Shown: piece after piece, positions 1 to 14,967 of the stretch | Numbering within the stretch: the stretch's first letter is position 1 | Layout of the letters: every line of letters begins with the position of its first letter | NCBI GenBank assembly: GCA_021396245.1 | Contig: WNYE01000002.1 | Coordinates: 372,001 to 436,000 of the forward strand | Length of the DNA stretch: 64,000 nucleotides | Direction: 5' to 3' | Source of the DNA: Sporothrix humicola | Lineage: Eukaryota; Ascomycota; Sordariomycetes; Ophiostomatales; Ophiostomataceae | Position numbers and translations under genes: made by a program | The notes under the pieces: generated by a model | What the model was told of the DNA's origin: nothing | The model's database searches: none | What the model saw: only the letters and a program-made list of their open reading frames with translations

Positions 1-500
1 CAACAAGATGCCATCCCGAGAAACATTTTGAGTTCTTGGGTTCCGTCCAGGGATCGCGCTCGCCGTTCATTAATTGAGTAGCGATATGAAGGACAGCCGG
101 GACAGTGCTTTATTGCCTCGGACGTTGCTTCCTGTTTGGATCTTTGGGTGGGAAATTGTACGATCTTGAACGTGCCGTGCCTCGATTTACGACCACCACA
201 ATTCAGCCACGCCCCCTTTGCTCGCGGTTACTTGCCATCTTGCCCTGATCTATTGTTAAGCACGATATGACAAACTTTAGTCATGACGGGGCTGCATACA
301 TCGAGGTGCCCTCGTCAAATCCTCCCGCGGCTGCATCGTCACGGCCTTGTCACGGCCACAGATTGAGACAGGTTTTCTTTACGATTTGCCTGCCGAACTG
401 ATGAATGGGTCTATCTGGGTCCTCTTGAGATGGCTGCAGTGAGGCCTCTGCCCCCCGGCAAGTCGCGAACCCGGCCGAACCCAACCACCATCACGACCCA

Positions 501-527
501 GTCCACCCAGTCCACCCAGTCCACCCA
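501..527. repeat. 9-bp tandem repeat, three units
   Basis: Three exact copies of GTCCACCCA lie head to tail. In one plus-strand frame they would encode repeated Thr-Gln-Ser, but the surrounding frame is not gene-like. Confidence 0.85.
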
Positions 528-831
528 GCCTTCATCTCCTTTTCTTTCCCGTTCTGGAAGTCGTAAAGGAGAGCTCTTTTTCGAAGAGGGTCGCAGTCGC
601 AGTCAAGTCACAGCAAGTGAGGGAGCTTGGGACAACTGGCGGACGATGCGACGAGCCTCGGGTTTGTTGGGGACTTTGGGGCCCAGAAGGATTCAAGCGA
701 ATGCAACGCGATGGTGGGGAGAGTCCAAGTGAACAGAGGGAAAAGAGGACAAAAAGTGAAAAGGCGGATGCACGTCCGGCTGTCACTGCCACACAGCCAC
801 AATTTCTGTCCCTTCTTTTCTTTTTCCTGCT

Positions 832-861
832 TGTTTCCCTGCTGTTTCCCTGCTGTTTCCC
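832..861. repeat. 11-bp tandem repeat, about 2.7 units
   Basis: Two exact copies of TGTTTCCCTGC (832-842 and 843-853) are followed by a partial third. This is a pyrimidine-rich minisatellite in the desert with no linked gene. Confidence 0.8.
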
Positions 862-3800
862 ATCTGTTCATCCTCGCCAAAGCCGTTTCGTATCTGCACA
901 GTCATAAACGCCGAGACAAATAGAGTGCAAGTGCTCGAGAGTGCTTTACATTGTTTGTGCATACGTATGCGGCCGAGGCAGCAAGTCGTAGGACGAGGAC
1001 GACGTGCTGTTGTGTGATGCAAGACCAGGGCGCCGTCGCATTTTTCCAGCCCTATGGCCCCAAGTGGGGGTGCTCTCACCAGAAGAGACCCAAAAGACCC
1101 AAAGAGACCCAGAGAGGTGTGGGCGATCAGCAAGGGATGAGAAAAGATCACCACAGAAGCATACCACATTAGTCTTCAAGAAGCGAGATGATGAAAAAAA
1201 AAGAAAGAAACGCGAAAAGAAACCAAAACAGCAGGTGGGAATTAAAGACTCCATACCAATGCAGGAGAAGATGAAGAGGCGTCTACAGAAGAATCAATAG
1301 AACAATGAGAACGATGAAAAGAAGAAAAAAGGCCATTCAGACAGATGAGAAGGATCACAGCTCGTCTTGGCAGCACTCGATCTTGCTGTTCTGTGAGTGT
1401 TCTTTTCTCTTCCATCCTCCACTCTCCCGCTATGCCTTACCAGACACCTTACCACCAGTCTGTCACTGCTCTGGGTCTCTTGGTCATCCGTCAGATGTGT
1501 GAGCACCTTACATCCTTTCATCGCGTCTGTTTTGTTTGTTCTCGGTGCTGTCGGTGTTTTGTCAGTGCTCTTCACATGCCGCTCTTCTTTGTCAGCACTC
1601 CACACAACGTATCTTACTTTCCTCTGTAAGATGCACGCCCCTCCACCGGCTAACGCCATCATGACCACCACCATTCTGGGTGCAGTCTGTTGGCGCTGTC
1701 GCCGCCGCCGCCGCTTCAGGCTTGACCCAATGCAATGGGAACCTTCCTTCCCGGGTGGCAGTGGCAGTGAGAACAGCACCACCGAGCACTTTGCAGTATG
1801 GCGTCCACCGGGAGAGACTTGCTCCGTAGGTGGCCTCCCATACTTGCCTCGCTTTTAACTCCCCAGTTGCCTTTTCGGGCAGCTCTGTCACCTTTTGAAA
1901 TCAATTGACACGTGCTCTCGTCTTCTCGGTGCTCTTACCTGCACACCCATCGCGGCTATCTTGTTGCTGACCGGAGTTCTTCTGACGTTGTTACTTTCTT
2001 ATTTTCTTATTCCTGGCTTGGGTCGGCGTTCGCCGGAATCCTTACCGAGGGTAAAGTTGTGAAACCGAGAGCTTTGTCAGAAGCAGAAAAGGACACAATG
2101 AAGCAAAATAGCATCAATTGACATTGTATTGTCACCAACATCAACACCAACACCCATAGGACCGATTATGTGCCGGCTTGGCTGTTGGTTGTCAAAGAAT
2201 GTAATTAAGATCAGAATAGAAGTTCGTAATTTGTGTAGTTAGTAAGGCTCTTGCATCTTCAAATGTGGCTGTTTGCATTTGTCTGAATAATATTGTAGTA
2301 AATATTTTACGTGTATTATTTTGATTTCCTTTTCTGAATAAAACCCAGTAAAATCAAATAAATTCCAAAAGATTAATCGTTGTTGCAAAAATTTGAATTT
2401 TTATCCCATTAACCTCGTATTTTTGCTGTCTTTACTGTTGCATCGCTGCATTCTGTGTTGTTTTTATTGTTTGTTGTCGTGATCTGTATGATCTGGTGAT
2501 TTTCACATTTTTGTAAGCTCTGTGCAGAATTGCCGTTTTGGGACGAAGCTGGCAGTGAACAGCGAACTGTTGTCCGTAGGGTTGATAAGCCTTGATAAGC
2601 GCAGTGACAACGGCAGTGGCTTCTGTGCAAACGGTGGTCGTACTGTGGCAAATGCACTGAAAGTCAGGCGCTGCCACAGTCACAGGGCTCGGCCAACCAC
2701 AGGACCTCCCTCCCTGCGACATTATTTTCTGTATTTCTCATCATTGTTGCACTCCGCTTCTTGGCCGTTTTCTGTCGTCTGTTGTCTGCACTCTACGTTC
2801 TGGACTTTATACTAGTGATGGCACTCTAGCCGGATGGGAATTTGGAATTCCTATTGTGGCCTGAGAAGTAAACAGAGCCGTTTTTACGGTTGGTGCAATT
2901 GTAGCTCTGCCAACAGATTGTCTTGTTCAACTTCCCGAAACGGTAATTCGTCTTGAACACGGTGATGTTAGTGGACAGTCCGCTTCACGCGGTCTCGATT
3001 TATTCTCCTAGTCTTCAACTACCGGTGTTTGTCATTTTTTTCGTCGTCTCTTCTCTCTTTTGCTTCTTTTCTTCTTTTCACCTCCGTTTTCAAACACTTC
3101 TTTCATTTTAGGAGTGTCCGTATTTCAATCAAATCCCGTAGACCCATCGACAGTCGAGACTTAGCACTTGAAAGACCCGTAGGGGAACGGCGGAAGGCTA
3201 TTTTGCAAGTCTTTCTCTCTTTCTCTCCAGTGGCCTGCCCGTCTTGGCCCGTCTTGGCTGTCTCCAGTCGAGCCCAATTTGTCTCCATATTCTCCTGAAT
3301 TAACTGGACCATTTTTATGCTTCTTTTTTGAGTTTTGAGTTTTTTGAGTTCTCTTGTGAGCGCTTTCTTGTCAACGGAGTATCCTTTTTTCTCTCTCTTT
3401 GCTGCCTTCTTTTTGCGGAGACTCCGCCCGTCAAGCATTCTGCGAGCATTTCTGCATTTCACTCAGGGTGAAGTGTAGTGCAGCATCATCTCCACGACCC
3501 GCCCTTTCCCGTAATCATGGATGTTGGTCCGTATTAGTGCCGCCCCAGGAAAGGAAGCTGTCAAGATTGCAGCGTCCCTGGATCACTGACTATCATCACT
3601 CTTTTCTCCATCTCCGCCATCGGCGCTTGGGACTTCCTTGAAAGGAAGAATGTACTTGTAGTTACAAAGGCCAGGATAAAGTCAATACGAACATGGGCGA
3701 TGACAGGGGACTCATCGTGACTCGAGACTGGTTAAAAAAGGCGCATCTGCGGACTCTCAAGTCTTCCCACGTCTCCCCGAGGAGATGTGCTGCATGTGGC

Positions 3801-6281
3801 TGGGTGAACTGGGGTTTACGATAGAAAACAAGATGAGACGATCGGCAGGTGAAGAGAACACAGTGTAGGGGACACCAAAAGACGTTGAAGATCAAAAATG
3901 AGAAACGACAAAAGTAGGGGTCGACAACAAGAACACGATCATTGTCGGGCATATTGTCCGCTTCCCCCCTTCCCTTTTTTGAATCTTTTGTCGTGTTCTC
4001 TACCAAATAGGCAAACCCGTCGAGACCACATGGCCGGTGCTGGATGCAGGTGATATTATTCTCCTTGGGGCGTGTTTTGAGAAGCGAGACGAGAGAGACG
4101 AGAGAAGAGGTGAGGGTGAGGTTGCAATGCTACACGTCTCCGGTCGAAGTTTTATGAGAATAGTAGTACTCTACTGTAGTGGATTGCGTGAGTGTACTGC
4201 CCCTGTCTCCAATTATTTTCGATTATTTTGGTCGTGTTTTCTGTGGCTCCTGGTAAGACCGATCCGGCGGCGTTTAAAACGTGTGTACGGAGAATGAGTG
4301 CAAGAGGGGCAGTATCAAAATTATCAGTCAGTATCACTATCAGAGTATCATTATCACCACCAGCATCGCTATCAATCTCGTCAAGGTATCCAAAAGAGGC
4401 ATCTAGCCTTTTGTTTTTCGTCTTATTTGTAGCATCGTGGGCTGTGAATTTGAAGTACGACATAATTCCTCGAAATAGAGACATGTCCCTCATCTTGTCC
4501 CTCATCTTAACAGCCGCTTACCTTGGATCTTCTCCCTTTCATTAACACTCTAAAGCTGTCAAAGCCTCATAACCGTTAACCGTTTACCCTTTTGAGGTTT
4601 TCTCAAGCTCTTACTGATTTACATCCACGATCCCACGTCAATGTTCGCAGTCTTTGCTCCGATGTCGTTGTCGAAATACAGCCTCTTTGCTTGTCCCTTC
4701 CGTTTCTCCGTCTCCCTGTCCTTGCAACCTTTCCGCCTAATGTGTCCATGTGTGTCGTGATTGCTCCCTGCTTTTGTTGTGTTGCACCCGCAAGAATGCA
4801 TCCTCTTCTCCATCTTGGGAAATATTCACGTCGTACGAGAGAGGAGAGTTCAGGGATAAAAAGGAAACAATAAGGGGTGGCTGTGGTCAATGGGACTCAA
4901 TGGCACACAATGGGAAACAAATGCCACTCTGATGCTGAGATCATGTACAGGTACTCCGTACTTGGAAATCTTATGCTGAGACTGAGCCGCCGGGCGTCGA
5001 GATATCACGAACATTGAACGTCAAAGATTAAGCATCATAAACATGTGAATGTAAATCGTGGATACTGTCGGTGTTTGGGGGCTAAAAGTAGAAATCGTCT
5101 CGTCGACCAGCGTGTGAGACAGCCCGCTGGGGCTGTTGTGGGCTGCCCCAGCGCTAAAAACAGGGGCACCTTCAATTTACAGGTGGCTGACTTCCACGGT
5201 TTCCAGCGGTCTTACTCTGCTTTCCAGCGCTCACGGCGGGGAACGATGCATCCGCCAGCGCTGGCCCGTCTCGCCGTCTGCCATCCCGTCGAGCCCATCT
5301 GTGCGCAGCCCTTTTCTCACCTACTGAGAACAAAAAATATGCAGCCCTTTTTACAGCCCTTTCCGTCTTCCGCCTCTCTGCTCACCTTTTCTCCGTGGTC
5401 CGTGGTGTGGTCAAGTCCGTACTCCGTCCCTACCACCCCTTTTGTCTCCCATCCACATTCTCGTAGAATTGAGGCTATCGACCGTTGCAGTCTCACCCTC
5501 TTTTTCACTGCTTTGTGTGCCAGTCTGCACGTCTGCCACGCGAGAATGGTAGCCTCTGCTGAGAGGACTCATTGGCCATCTGTGCGGGCGAGCGGGCGAG
5601 ACAGTTCAGAGTCGACAAAAACAACAAGAACGACAACGGAAAGACAGACTCGGCGGGAGGTGAGAGACGACGGGATGTGGTCCAGGCCTTGGAAGGCGTA
5701 GGGAGTAGAGCTAAATGTCTCCAGTGTAAATGCTTAATGCAGATACTCCGTCAAGCTGGCCGGCCTGGTCGAGCTCCGGTCGAGTTGTGTCGATGCCGTA
5801 GTCTGTATGCAACGCTGTCGGATTTCCGATACTAGGCTCACGATCTCAGAGGCAGGGATGAGAAAGACACAGACGGGTGACAAGAGAGTTGTATTTTCCA
5901 CGACTAGCCTTCTTTTCTCGGCCGGGCTTTGTGTTTTCGTTTTCGGATTGTTTTTACTGTACATTTTCGATTATCGTCAATCATCAGTCCGCCCCGATCT
6001 ACGGAGGCTGTGTCGTTGTAAAAAGAGCCTCGATAATACTATGCATTGATGTGCATCGTGCAATGTGTTATGTGTTATTGCGTACGGAGTATCGTCACAA
6101 TGCTCCGTCTGCATGGCACAAGTGCGCGATACACTGCCAGCGACCAAAGACTCCATAATAAATGGGCTGCACGTTTTCGCATCTTGGATTCTGCTGCTCG
6201 ACAAGGTTTTAGCCGCACTTCATCTTGACGATCTTTGGATTTCCGGGGCGCGCGGGTGTCGGAGAGAATATCGATAAAACA

Positions 6282-6308
6282 GAGACAAAAGAGACAAAAG
6301 AGACAAAA
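6282..6308. repeat. 9-bp tandem repeat, three units
   Basis: Three exact copies of GAGACAAAA lie head to tail in the gene desert. The tract is purine-rich on the plus strand and has no recognisable gene context. Confidence 0.85.
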
Positions 6309-7877
6309 ACGTGTCGAAATTGGTCGTGCGCACAGTCGTCCGTTGGATGTTTTGTTTGTTTGTTCCTTTTCCGTCTCCAAAAACACCCTAGTTTCCACCT
6401 ATTTGTTCTGGACTCTACATTATAGTCTTCACCCCTGTTAATTTCAGCCTCGTGCCAGGGGACCTGCTGCCAAGGTTAGGGTCAAGATCGGGCTTTGAAA
6501 AAAAGACAAATACAAAAGAGACGATGCAGTTTGGAGAATAGACTCCACGATAAAGTAAAATGCATTGCATCACGAGCATGGAACGATATCAACATCTGCG
6601 CGGACAAAAAAAAATAATGCATTTAGTCCACAACAAAATGCAGACCTGGAAGGAGCGCGGTTGTGTATTTCCTACATTCTTGCAGGGAGCATATTCCCAG
6701 CATCATTTTCTCATATTATCTTCACCCTGTTATTCCTCTTGTTCACTCTCTCCCCCCTCTTATTGTGTGAGAACCTTTTCCAATCCGCCGGGAAAGTTGT
6801 CGCCACACTCCTCCGGGAAACCCACCGGGGAACTTTTGGAGGAGGCACAGAGACACACACAAAAAAGGGTAGCAGAAAAGGAGGGGGACGTGCGCCTCAT
6901 TTCTCACCGTGCTGTATCTTACAGAGAAGGAGGCTGTAGGCTGTAGGTTTCTGAAAAGGGACTGTGAGAACCTTCCAGCCTGCTGTATCCTTCCTTCCGT
7001 CTGGTCTCCGCTCTCCGCCCCCAAGGAATTCTTCGAAAAGGCCTGGAAGCCCCCAAACGCCCCTGGCTGTCCCAAAGATCGAGTCTTGTGCAGCTCGCTT
7101 TTTTTACGACCGATACGGTATTACGTCCAAAGGCACCAAAAAGACACCTAAAAGCCAAAATCGATGTGTCAATGTCACGCTTTGTCGTGTCGTGAGTCTG
7201 TCACGTGGACATCTCTTTAAAAAAGTAACGTGTTTTCGCGATTGATTTGTAATGTCGTCATTTTGTCAACGACGCCACGATGTAAATACTGCGTATTTAC
7301 GATTCGACGGTCTTGTTAGTCGACCGTTGGAACTATCGACTTTAGCACGCCTCAGTTGAAACGGCCAGACCACACGGCGAACGGACAACGGCCAACGGCC
7401 CGCCAGTGGCGTCGCCACTTTCTTCTCGTTGTCTCTCTCCTCTTTTACCTCATCTCAATTTCCAGAGCAAAGAGTGAGCGTGGCGCGACTTTTCCACACC
7501 TGACCAGGGATACCAAATACCGAAGAAACAAGCAACCTCTAGATTGTGGACTGTGGAGGCTTGGACGTGGAGAAGCATCGTCGAGTCGAGCCTCGAGTCG
7601 TGCAAGGCGAGACGATGTGCTGTCTCCGTCTGCATATCAAAAAAATAAGACGGACTGTCTCGAACGGAGATGCAACAACTGCCTCCTCTTTACTGTCCCA
7701 CCACGGGGTAAAATACACCGAATGTTGTTGCACAGGCTCCATTCGTCGTTTTCACCTTCTCTTTTTGTACGGAATACTTTCTTTTCTTTTCAACTTATCT
7801 ATTCCAAATAATCGACTGCAACTGAAGATGCCCCGTAACGGTGGCCAATTTACATGACATGTGTGCAGTGGCTGAAC

Positions 7878-7911
7878 AGTCTTTGTAAGGAAGGGTTGTC
7901 TTACAAAGACT
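7878..7911. repeat. perfect 12-bp inverted repeat (hairpin)
   Basis: AGTCTTTGTAAG at 7878-7889 is followed after 10 bases by its exact reverse complement CTTACAAAGACT at 7900-7911. The arms could form a stem-loop in RNA or a two-half-site protein-binding palindrome. There is no T-run after it to suggest a Pol III terminator and no flanking gene. Confidence 0.8.
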
Positions 7912-10900
7912 TTGATGTGACTGAATTCCATAATGGTCACTGTCCATCGTCCACTGTTTCTGTCAATTTTATGTCCATCTTTTCTTGATCTCTGTATTCC
8001 ATTTTGGCCGTCTTGGCTTGAGATGTAAAACGCTCAAAACTGTCAATGCATACGTAACTGTGCCAGTGTCGGTGGTTCCAGCGTGCCGCTGTCCGATTTC
8101 TAGTATCTTACTTTTGCTCAGAGACTGTGATCGTTCTTATTCTTCTCTTTCCTTCCACAACCCTTGACACTTACCACCCTGCGCCTTGTCACCGTTGGAC
8201 TCTCACTGTTCAAGTCAACTCTTGACCGGTCAAGGTCAGAATGATGATGGACAAAATGAACACACTCGACACAGAAAATCTTGCACTTCAACCCCTGTAT
8301 TTCCCGGATTCCCACTTGCACAGAAACCCCTGCAAAAGATAGTGCTTGCTCAGCAGAATTTATCAGCACTCTCAGGGGTCTTGTTTCCAGGGGTGTTATG
8401 GGGAAGTACAAGGGCTTTTGACATGGGGCATGATAAAGGCAAAAAGAGGACAAAATACAGGGAACACAGGGCAAGCAGCATAGGGTTAGGTGAAGGGTGA
8501 GGAATGAAGGAAGGAACGAAGCGAAGAGCAGGGACGCTTTGAGAGAAAAAAAAAAGATGGGATGATTCTGTCGTTCATGCCGTCTTGGCCGGGGGTAAGG
8601 AGAAAAGAGAAGAACAATAGGAATGAAAGCAGGAGGATTGTTTCGAAGCGCCAGCATGGGAAAGGTTTGACGATGTGAAGCAAAAAGCTGTGATATCTTG
8701 ATTCATTAGTCCAGACAGAAAGAGGAAGCCACCGTAACCGCTGTGCCTTGGGAGCTGTCAATGTCGGCATTGGACTGGACAAAAGGGCAATCTCCCATGT
8801 GGCAGGAGCCCTCGTGGTGCGGCACTCCTTCTCCTGTATTTTGTCTCCTGTTTCCTGTTTCCCCTATTCCTTCCTTCCCCGTCAATGAGCCCCTTGTAAT
8901 AACAGATTTACCACCGACAGAACGTCTCCAACTCGCCTATGCTCGCTAAACGCCATGTGGTTGTATCCTCTGTAAAGTGGGTTTTCGTGGGCGTAGTGGG
9001 CTTCATTGGGCATGTCAAACTCTCTTCAGTCTCGTTAGGTTGGATCGCACTTGAATGGAATACGACGTAATTCAAAAGAGGAGCAAAGTACGGAGTATTT
9101 GAGTTTCCGGGCCAGCTCCTGGGAACGAATAGCCGCTTTGCCGCCGTTTAATACCAGTCACTTTTCGAGATGCGAGAATTGTGACTCTGTATTATTTCAG
9201 GGGTTCTCTGGTCTCTCAAATGGTGGTCCAAAAATGAGGCTTGCCAATCTCGAGATATCCTTCAGAGTTTAGTAAACATCACTTATGCATCGGGGTTTGT
9301 TTGTTATTCCCAGGCTATGTCGTCTTCTTTGTCGATCTTTCTTGTCTCTAACGGCACTGCCGCTTTGCCTCCGATCGTGAAGATTCATCGGAGTTTTTTG
9401 CTTTTCTCCATAGCTAGACAAAAAGAGGCGATATATCTTCTTCCTTCGCGTCGATGTGGCAGGATGGCCGCTATTTTCTCGTACGACTGTAATAAGGGTT
9501 GCTCTCGAGTACTAGTGGAGGTCGCCACAACCACCGTTGGCAATGTCACGCAAATAACAGGATCTCCTCTTCTTTTCACACAAAGGCTACTCTGAGTATC
9601 GTGTGGAGGGCCTGTGGAGGGAGCGCCAAAAGTTTCTTGTCGATTTTAGTCTTGTTGTCCTCTTCCTTCGTCCTGCACCCCTCTCTTTTCCTCTGAACTA
9701 AATGTCACGGCGGCACAACATCCTGGAGAGAAAAAAAGGTGAAAATATACGACGTAAAAAACGAAAGATTCTGGCCCTGCCCAGCCCAGAATCTTGCCTC
9801 TTTCGGAGCTTCGTAAGGCTGGCCCTGCATGGCCCCCAGGTTAAAGTCAAGCCCCAAGCCCCAACTCACCAAGCACCAAGCATCTTGCAAACCCTAGGCC
9901 CTGCAGCATCTGCCCTAGTACCGAATCGGTGATATTTTTCGAGATTTCTCGATTGATTTGCGAATAGCAAAAGGACTGCAAGGGTTGTTTTTTTCTCGTT
10001 CTTCTCGTTTCTTTCCCTTTTGAGCGTCTTGATGCGAATCCTTCAACAAATCCTTCCCACACAAAGTGCACGCAAACACTGTACTTTCGCACTGCCCCTT
10101 GCTGCTGTTGTCCTCTGCGCTGGTCTTGCCAGGGGTTTTTTTGAGGTTTTTTTTTCTTGTTGGCAAACTTTCACCGTAGACTTTGTTGCGATGCACGTGT
10201 TGTCTGATGTTTATCCATTGTATCTTTCTGCAAGCCTTCATAACATCCTTATTATCATGCCGCCATCCTTAACACGCCTCGCTATGAACCAGGTCCAGCC
10301 TTGCTCCCTAAAAAGAGGAATAGAAAATTTTGACAAATACCATTTACCTTCCCGGGATCAATTGACGGGACGAAAAGTTAAGGGAGATACGTTCCTACGG
10401 TCTACCAAACATGTACAAAGGGCGGTGATAGAACGTGCGGTGAGGACAGGAAAAAGGTGTGGTATGTGCGGTCTATGCGCATGTTTGTGGCGTTTATTTT
10501 GATTTGAGTTTTTGCTGTGTTCGACGTATGTTTGGGTACGGTGTGCGGTGAGTGCAATTGTATCGACCGTGTTTAGATTCAACGGCTCCGTCCTTCCAAG
10601 CGGTCGTTTTTCCCTGTCGAAATGTCGCGATACTTGTGATTGCAACTACGTCTCCCGAAAATCTTTTTGATATTCACTCGCTGGCGTCAGCACTGAATTG
10701 ACTGTGATATGATTTTGCATTTTACTTTACCCCTATTGCCAACAGCGATCCTGTCTCTTGTTGTTTTCCGTCAGGGGGTTCGTGCTCGACAGAGTTTTCT
10801 TTTTCTTATTCACTTTCTGATATTGTTTTATTTTGTTAAATCATATTTCCTTTTTGCTGTCGTTCGTCTGACTTCCTTTTGTTGTCTCTCTTTTTACGTG

Positions 10901-13900
10901 TTAAGCCTTCTGCTGTTTCACCAATATACGATGCCCATAGTTTAGCACCAAAAAGGAAATTCTATTCGCTGGAACGGTGTAACTGTCTTTCTTACAGGTG
11001 TGAAGTTGGACCGGAGCCGGAGATATCTACAACAGCATGTTCCCTCGTTCTCTGCAACGCCTTCTTTTGACCATGATTCATTGCAAAGCATAAGCCATGC
11101 TCACCATTTACACAATGGAGGCAATAAGGGATGTGGATGTGATAGGAGATGCAAAAAAATTGTTGTATTTCCAGGACAACGTTAAATACGATCCTTGCAG
11201 GTTGACGATATGCAAAAGACGACCCAAATACCACAAAACTCAAGAAAAAGGCCTCGAAATATTCTTGGCATCGGACATTGTCGACGGGAAAATAGGGGCA
11301 GCGGCTAGCAATATTACACGGTAGACGGGAGGTGTGATAGTGCCGAGTAGAGTCGAGGCAAGTGGAAACTCTGAGCGAGAAATTTGAAGGAAACGAAATA
11401 CTCCGTCCGCTAGGGGAACGTCCCTAGAGCCAGTTTGTTCTCTCTGCAAAACCCACTCACATCTCCAAAGAAACAAGGCGATCACTATCAAGACATCGTA
11501 TCGTTGAGGGGAAAAGAAAGAGTGGTTGTTCCATTGGAAGCTAATTTGTGGTAGAAGAGGAGAAATCTTCGGATATCCAGTTTGTGATCACCACTTTTCG
11601 TGAAAAGACCTGGTCCTCCCAGGCTGCCGTTATTTCTCTCCCGCCTCCGTTCAATGCACATCTCCATCTCACCCACGGGCCGGGACTCCTGTCTTTTTGC
11701 TGTGGCAGTCTACTGTCTTTCTGTCGGCTGGGCCTACCCGGCAGTATGGAAACGTTCTCTCGCTTAACAAGGGCGGAAGGAAGGGAGCGGAGAGCTTTTC
11801 TGACAGACAGTCAAGGGGAGTTCTTGGGAAGAGACGAGACGACCAGTTTCTTGGGTATTTGTTCTCACGGAGATGTTGTGTTGATTTGACCTCGGATTTG
11901 GAGTTGAATTTGGATTTGCGAGGAGAAAGACAAGGGAAGGATAGGCATGGAGACACAAGACTTGCCCCTCATCAAGTGCAACATCCTGTCGACAATTGCC
12001 TCTTTGGGACGTCACCTGCAGCTTTTTGCATGTTGAAGATTGCTCAAAATACTAAACACCTTGACAAAATTCTTTGAATATCTCCATCGTCTTTGTGGAT
12101 TTGCTGACCGAGATGGAGAAGACTTGGTGAGTAAGGCGTTGTAAAAATAAACAACAACCAAAGGACTGGACCAAGCCGGGGCTTCTTGACATTGAAAGTC
12201 TAGGGACTCTGATTTGTTCTTAGCCTTGTCTCTATCACTTGCCTCTTTTGATCCTTTTGATTTCACGACAGTCCCGGTCACGGCCCAAACATGTCCCGGT
12301 CAAGCTTCCGGCTTTTTTCAACTGAATACCAGAATGCAACTATCGACAGGTATTTTGTGGCACATTTGTCGATGCACATCGATGTTAATCTTTGGTTATG
12401 GAGAAAATTAGTAGTTACAAGTGCTCCAACGCCCTGTTTTAGTGCTTTTGCTCTGATATCCCCTGTCGAAGTATTCCTCATACTCGTGAAAAGGCGTGAA
12501 CTGAGCTCGAAAAAGAGCCGAAAGAGACGCCTAAAGCCTAAACAGAGTTGCATTGTCGCATTGAGCTTGTGCGCGATCCTTTCTCATTCACCGTCTGTTC
12601 TTCTCCTCTAAACTGAACGTCTTTTCTTCTGTATCGAGTCAAGAGTATCAGCTTAGTCTTAATTGCTCTTTCCTTGTCCATCATACAAGACGTCTTAAGA
12701 TCTGTAATCGCAATCCATTGTCCATTGTCGCACAGGGCAGGCGCGATCCATCTCGGTTCCGATTCATTCTCTACGGCACTTTTGTTCTTTCCTTGTGTTA
12801 TCAAAGTCGTTCTTTCCCGGGACAAATCATCCGTTTCTCTTTTCTTCCATCCGTTCCTTCCTGTTCCATGAGCCACTCCGCCGTACCGCGTTTTAGAGTG
12901 GCAGGTGCACTCGCCAAAGCGAAAAGGCGGGAAGGAGATAACATTCGAGATCCTCAAGGCGTGCATTGCATATATATGTGACAAGGTGACAAAGTCACAA
13001 GGGTAGACGGTGTCCAAAATAACATTGTTTGTAATCGAATAATTGTTCCTCCTACTAATTCAAAATTCTTGTGCTTTATCGGTTCAAACTTGACAGCGTA
13101 TCTCGTAAAATAAGGCAGTGAAAGTCCAAGACCGAAATTCCAAAAACGAAAATCAATGGCGGCTCTCGCTTCGCAACCGATGCCAATCAACGCAGCCAGT
13201 CCAGGGGAGGGGAGCAAATACGAAAAGGACAAGAAAATGCGTCACAACTGTGCACATAATCGTAACTGAGGTTTTTCAGCACAATTGTGTGTGTGGAAGA
13301 TACCGGCACTGCATTTCCATATCTATTGTGCCTTCTTGTTTTAGTGGCTTTGCTGCAATCGGGGGAAGGAGCGACTTTGTGCACCCAATTTGCTGGTGGA
13401 AAACGTGCCAGGGTGTACTTTCGCACTCACAACTTTCTCGTCACTTTTCACACTTTTCCACTTGCACAACTGCAGGTTTGGGTGGTGGCTTGCCCCACGC
13501 CGGCCCAATGTCGGCAGCATCAGTCTTGTCTTTGCCTGCTTGTGGTATGGTCCTGTAGGGCTGAGCCGTTTTAGCTCATTCTTGGCGGCAGAGAGCAGGG
13601 GGGCCTGGGGTGAAGGGTGGGAACGAAAATGGGACAGAAGGAGAATGGAGTCGATTGTGTTTTTCGACTTAATTTTTTAATAAATTTAATTGGACCGTTC
13701 TCAGTCGTCAATACGAGAGAAGACGCAGAGAAAAAGAAGAGAAAACGGTTGACAGTTGACGTCGGACCCACTTTAATTCGCCAGCACAACTCACAGTGAC
13801 TGCCTTTCCTGTCACTTATTTTCCCATTTATTTTTGAATACTTTTTTATATCAATTCACACAGGCAGTCGTTCTCCCAGGGCTGAGGCGCAGACATATCG

Positions 13901-14738
13901 TCATACTGGCGCTTCTGCCTCCCGGATCGTGCATCTGCCGGACGATAGTGGCGGCAGAGCACAAGGAGAACGCCGAAGGCAGACAGAAAGGCTTTTCAGG
14001 AGAAACGGATAGTTATGTGGCCGTTCTAAAGAGACAACTAATCAACAATAGACGGCATTTTTAGAGGCCGTATCGATTTTCTCGTCTCCTTGTCTCCGTT
14101 GGAGAAGTAGGGAAATTACACTCTTGGTGATAAGTCCCTCAAGTTGATTTTCGTCTTCTTTTTTCTCAAGAATTTCCGTCGTATTATCCGCCTGTCTGGA
14201 AAACTCGTTTTCGGGCCCCAAAGGAGACAATTAACTGTGTACAGACGATGAGAGAAAAAAAGGGCGGTTCTTCCACCCGCCTTGCAGCCCAACGCGCACC
14301 CACCACCCACGTTGTCGGTCTAGGTTGTCTCACCTCCAGGGTGAGCCAGACGAGGTTCAGACGCTCATTGGAAGGATAGTTCCATGCACGGTCAATCCCA
14401 TTAGACCCTGCATGGCCTTTTGGTTTTGTTGTCAATTGTCTTCCTCTGGCCCTTCTCTACACCTTCTATCCCGTGTTTTTGACCGTTGTAGTCCGTGCTC
14501 GAAGTTGGGTTGTTCTCACCTCCTTGTTGACCACGGTGAATACCAAAAGGCTTCCCTCCATGTTGGTCATCCAACGGCTGTTTGCAAGCGCTCAGGAATC
14601 ATGGTTCATGATCACGAACTCGGTCCGGAATGATGGGAAGCTATGGAAACAATGGAACCTCTGGAAACAATCAAAACAGGGGCATACGGGGCAAAGGGAG
14701 GAAAACGTGTTTGACTAGCAGTTCACACTTGACAACAT

Positions 14739-14913
14739 CCGGTAAAGACTCGAACAAACATCAAGGTGTTCTTTGGTTCTGGTGGCCATTGTTCTGTAAT
14801 TCTGTAGCATCGGTTGCATCGTCTATCGACACTTTGGCTTGGTTTTTCAACCAAGTGCCTTTTTACCGGTAAGCGTTGCAGGAGTAATAGCCTCAACCTT
14901 GTCAACGACCAAA

Positions 14914-14967
<54 letters not shown>

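Noticed and set aside
5045..5701. 218-codon plus-strand frame
   Set aside because: Ser/Arg/Pro-rich translation of pyrimidine-rich DNA, no recognisable motif, and no ATG at its first codon (GTG).
6470..8490. TTAGGG-like hexamers near 6476 and 8483, considered as telomere traces
   Set aside because: Single isolated copies, not an array.
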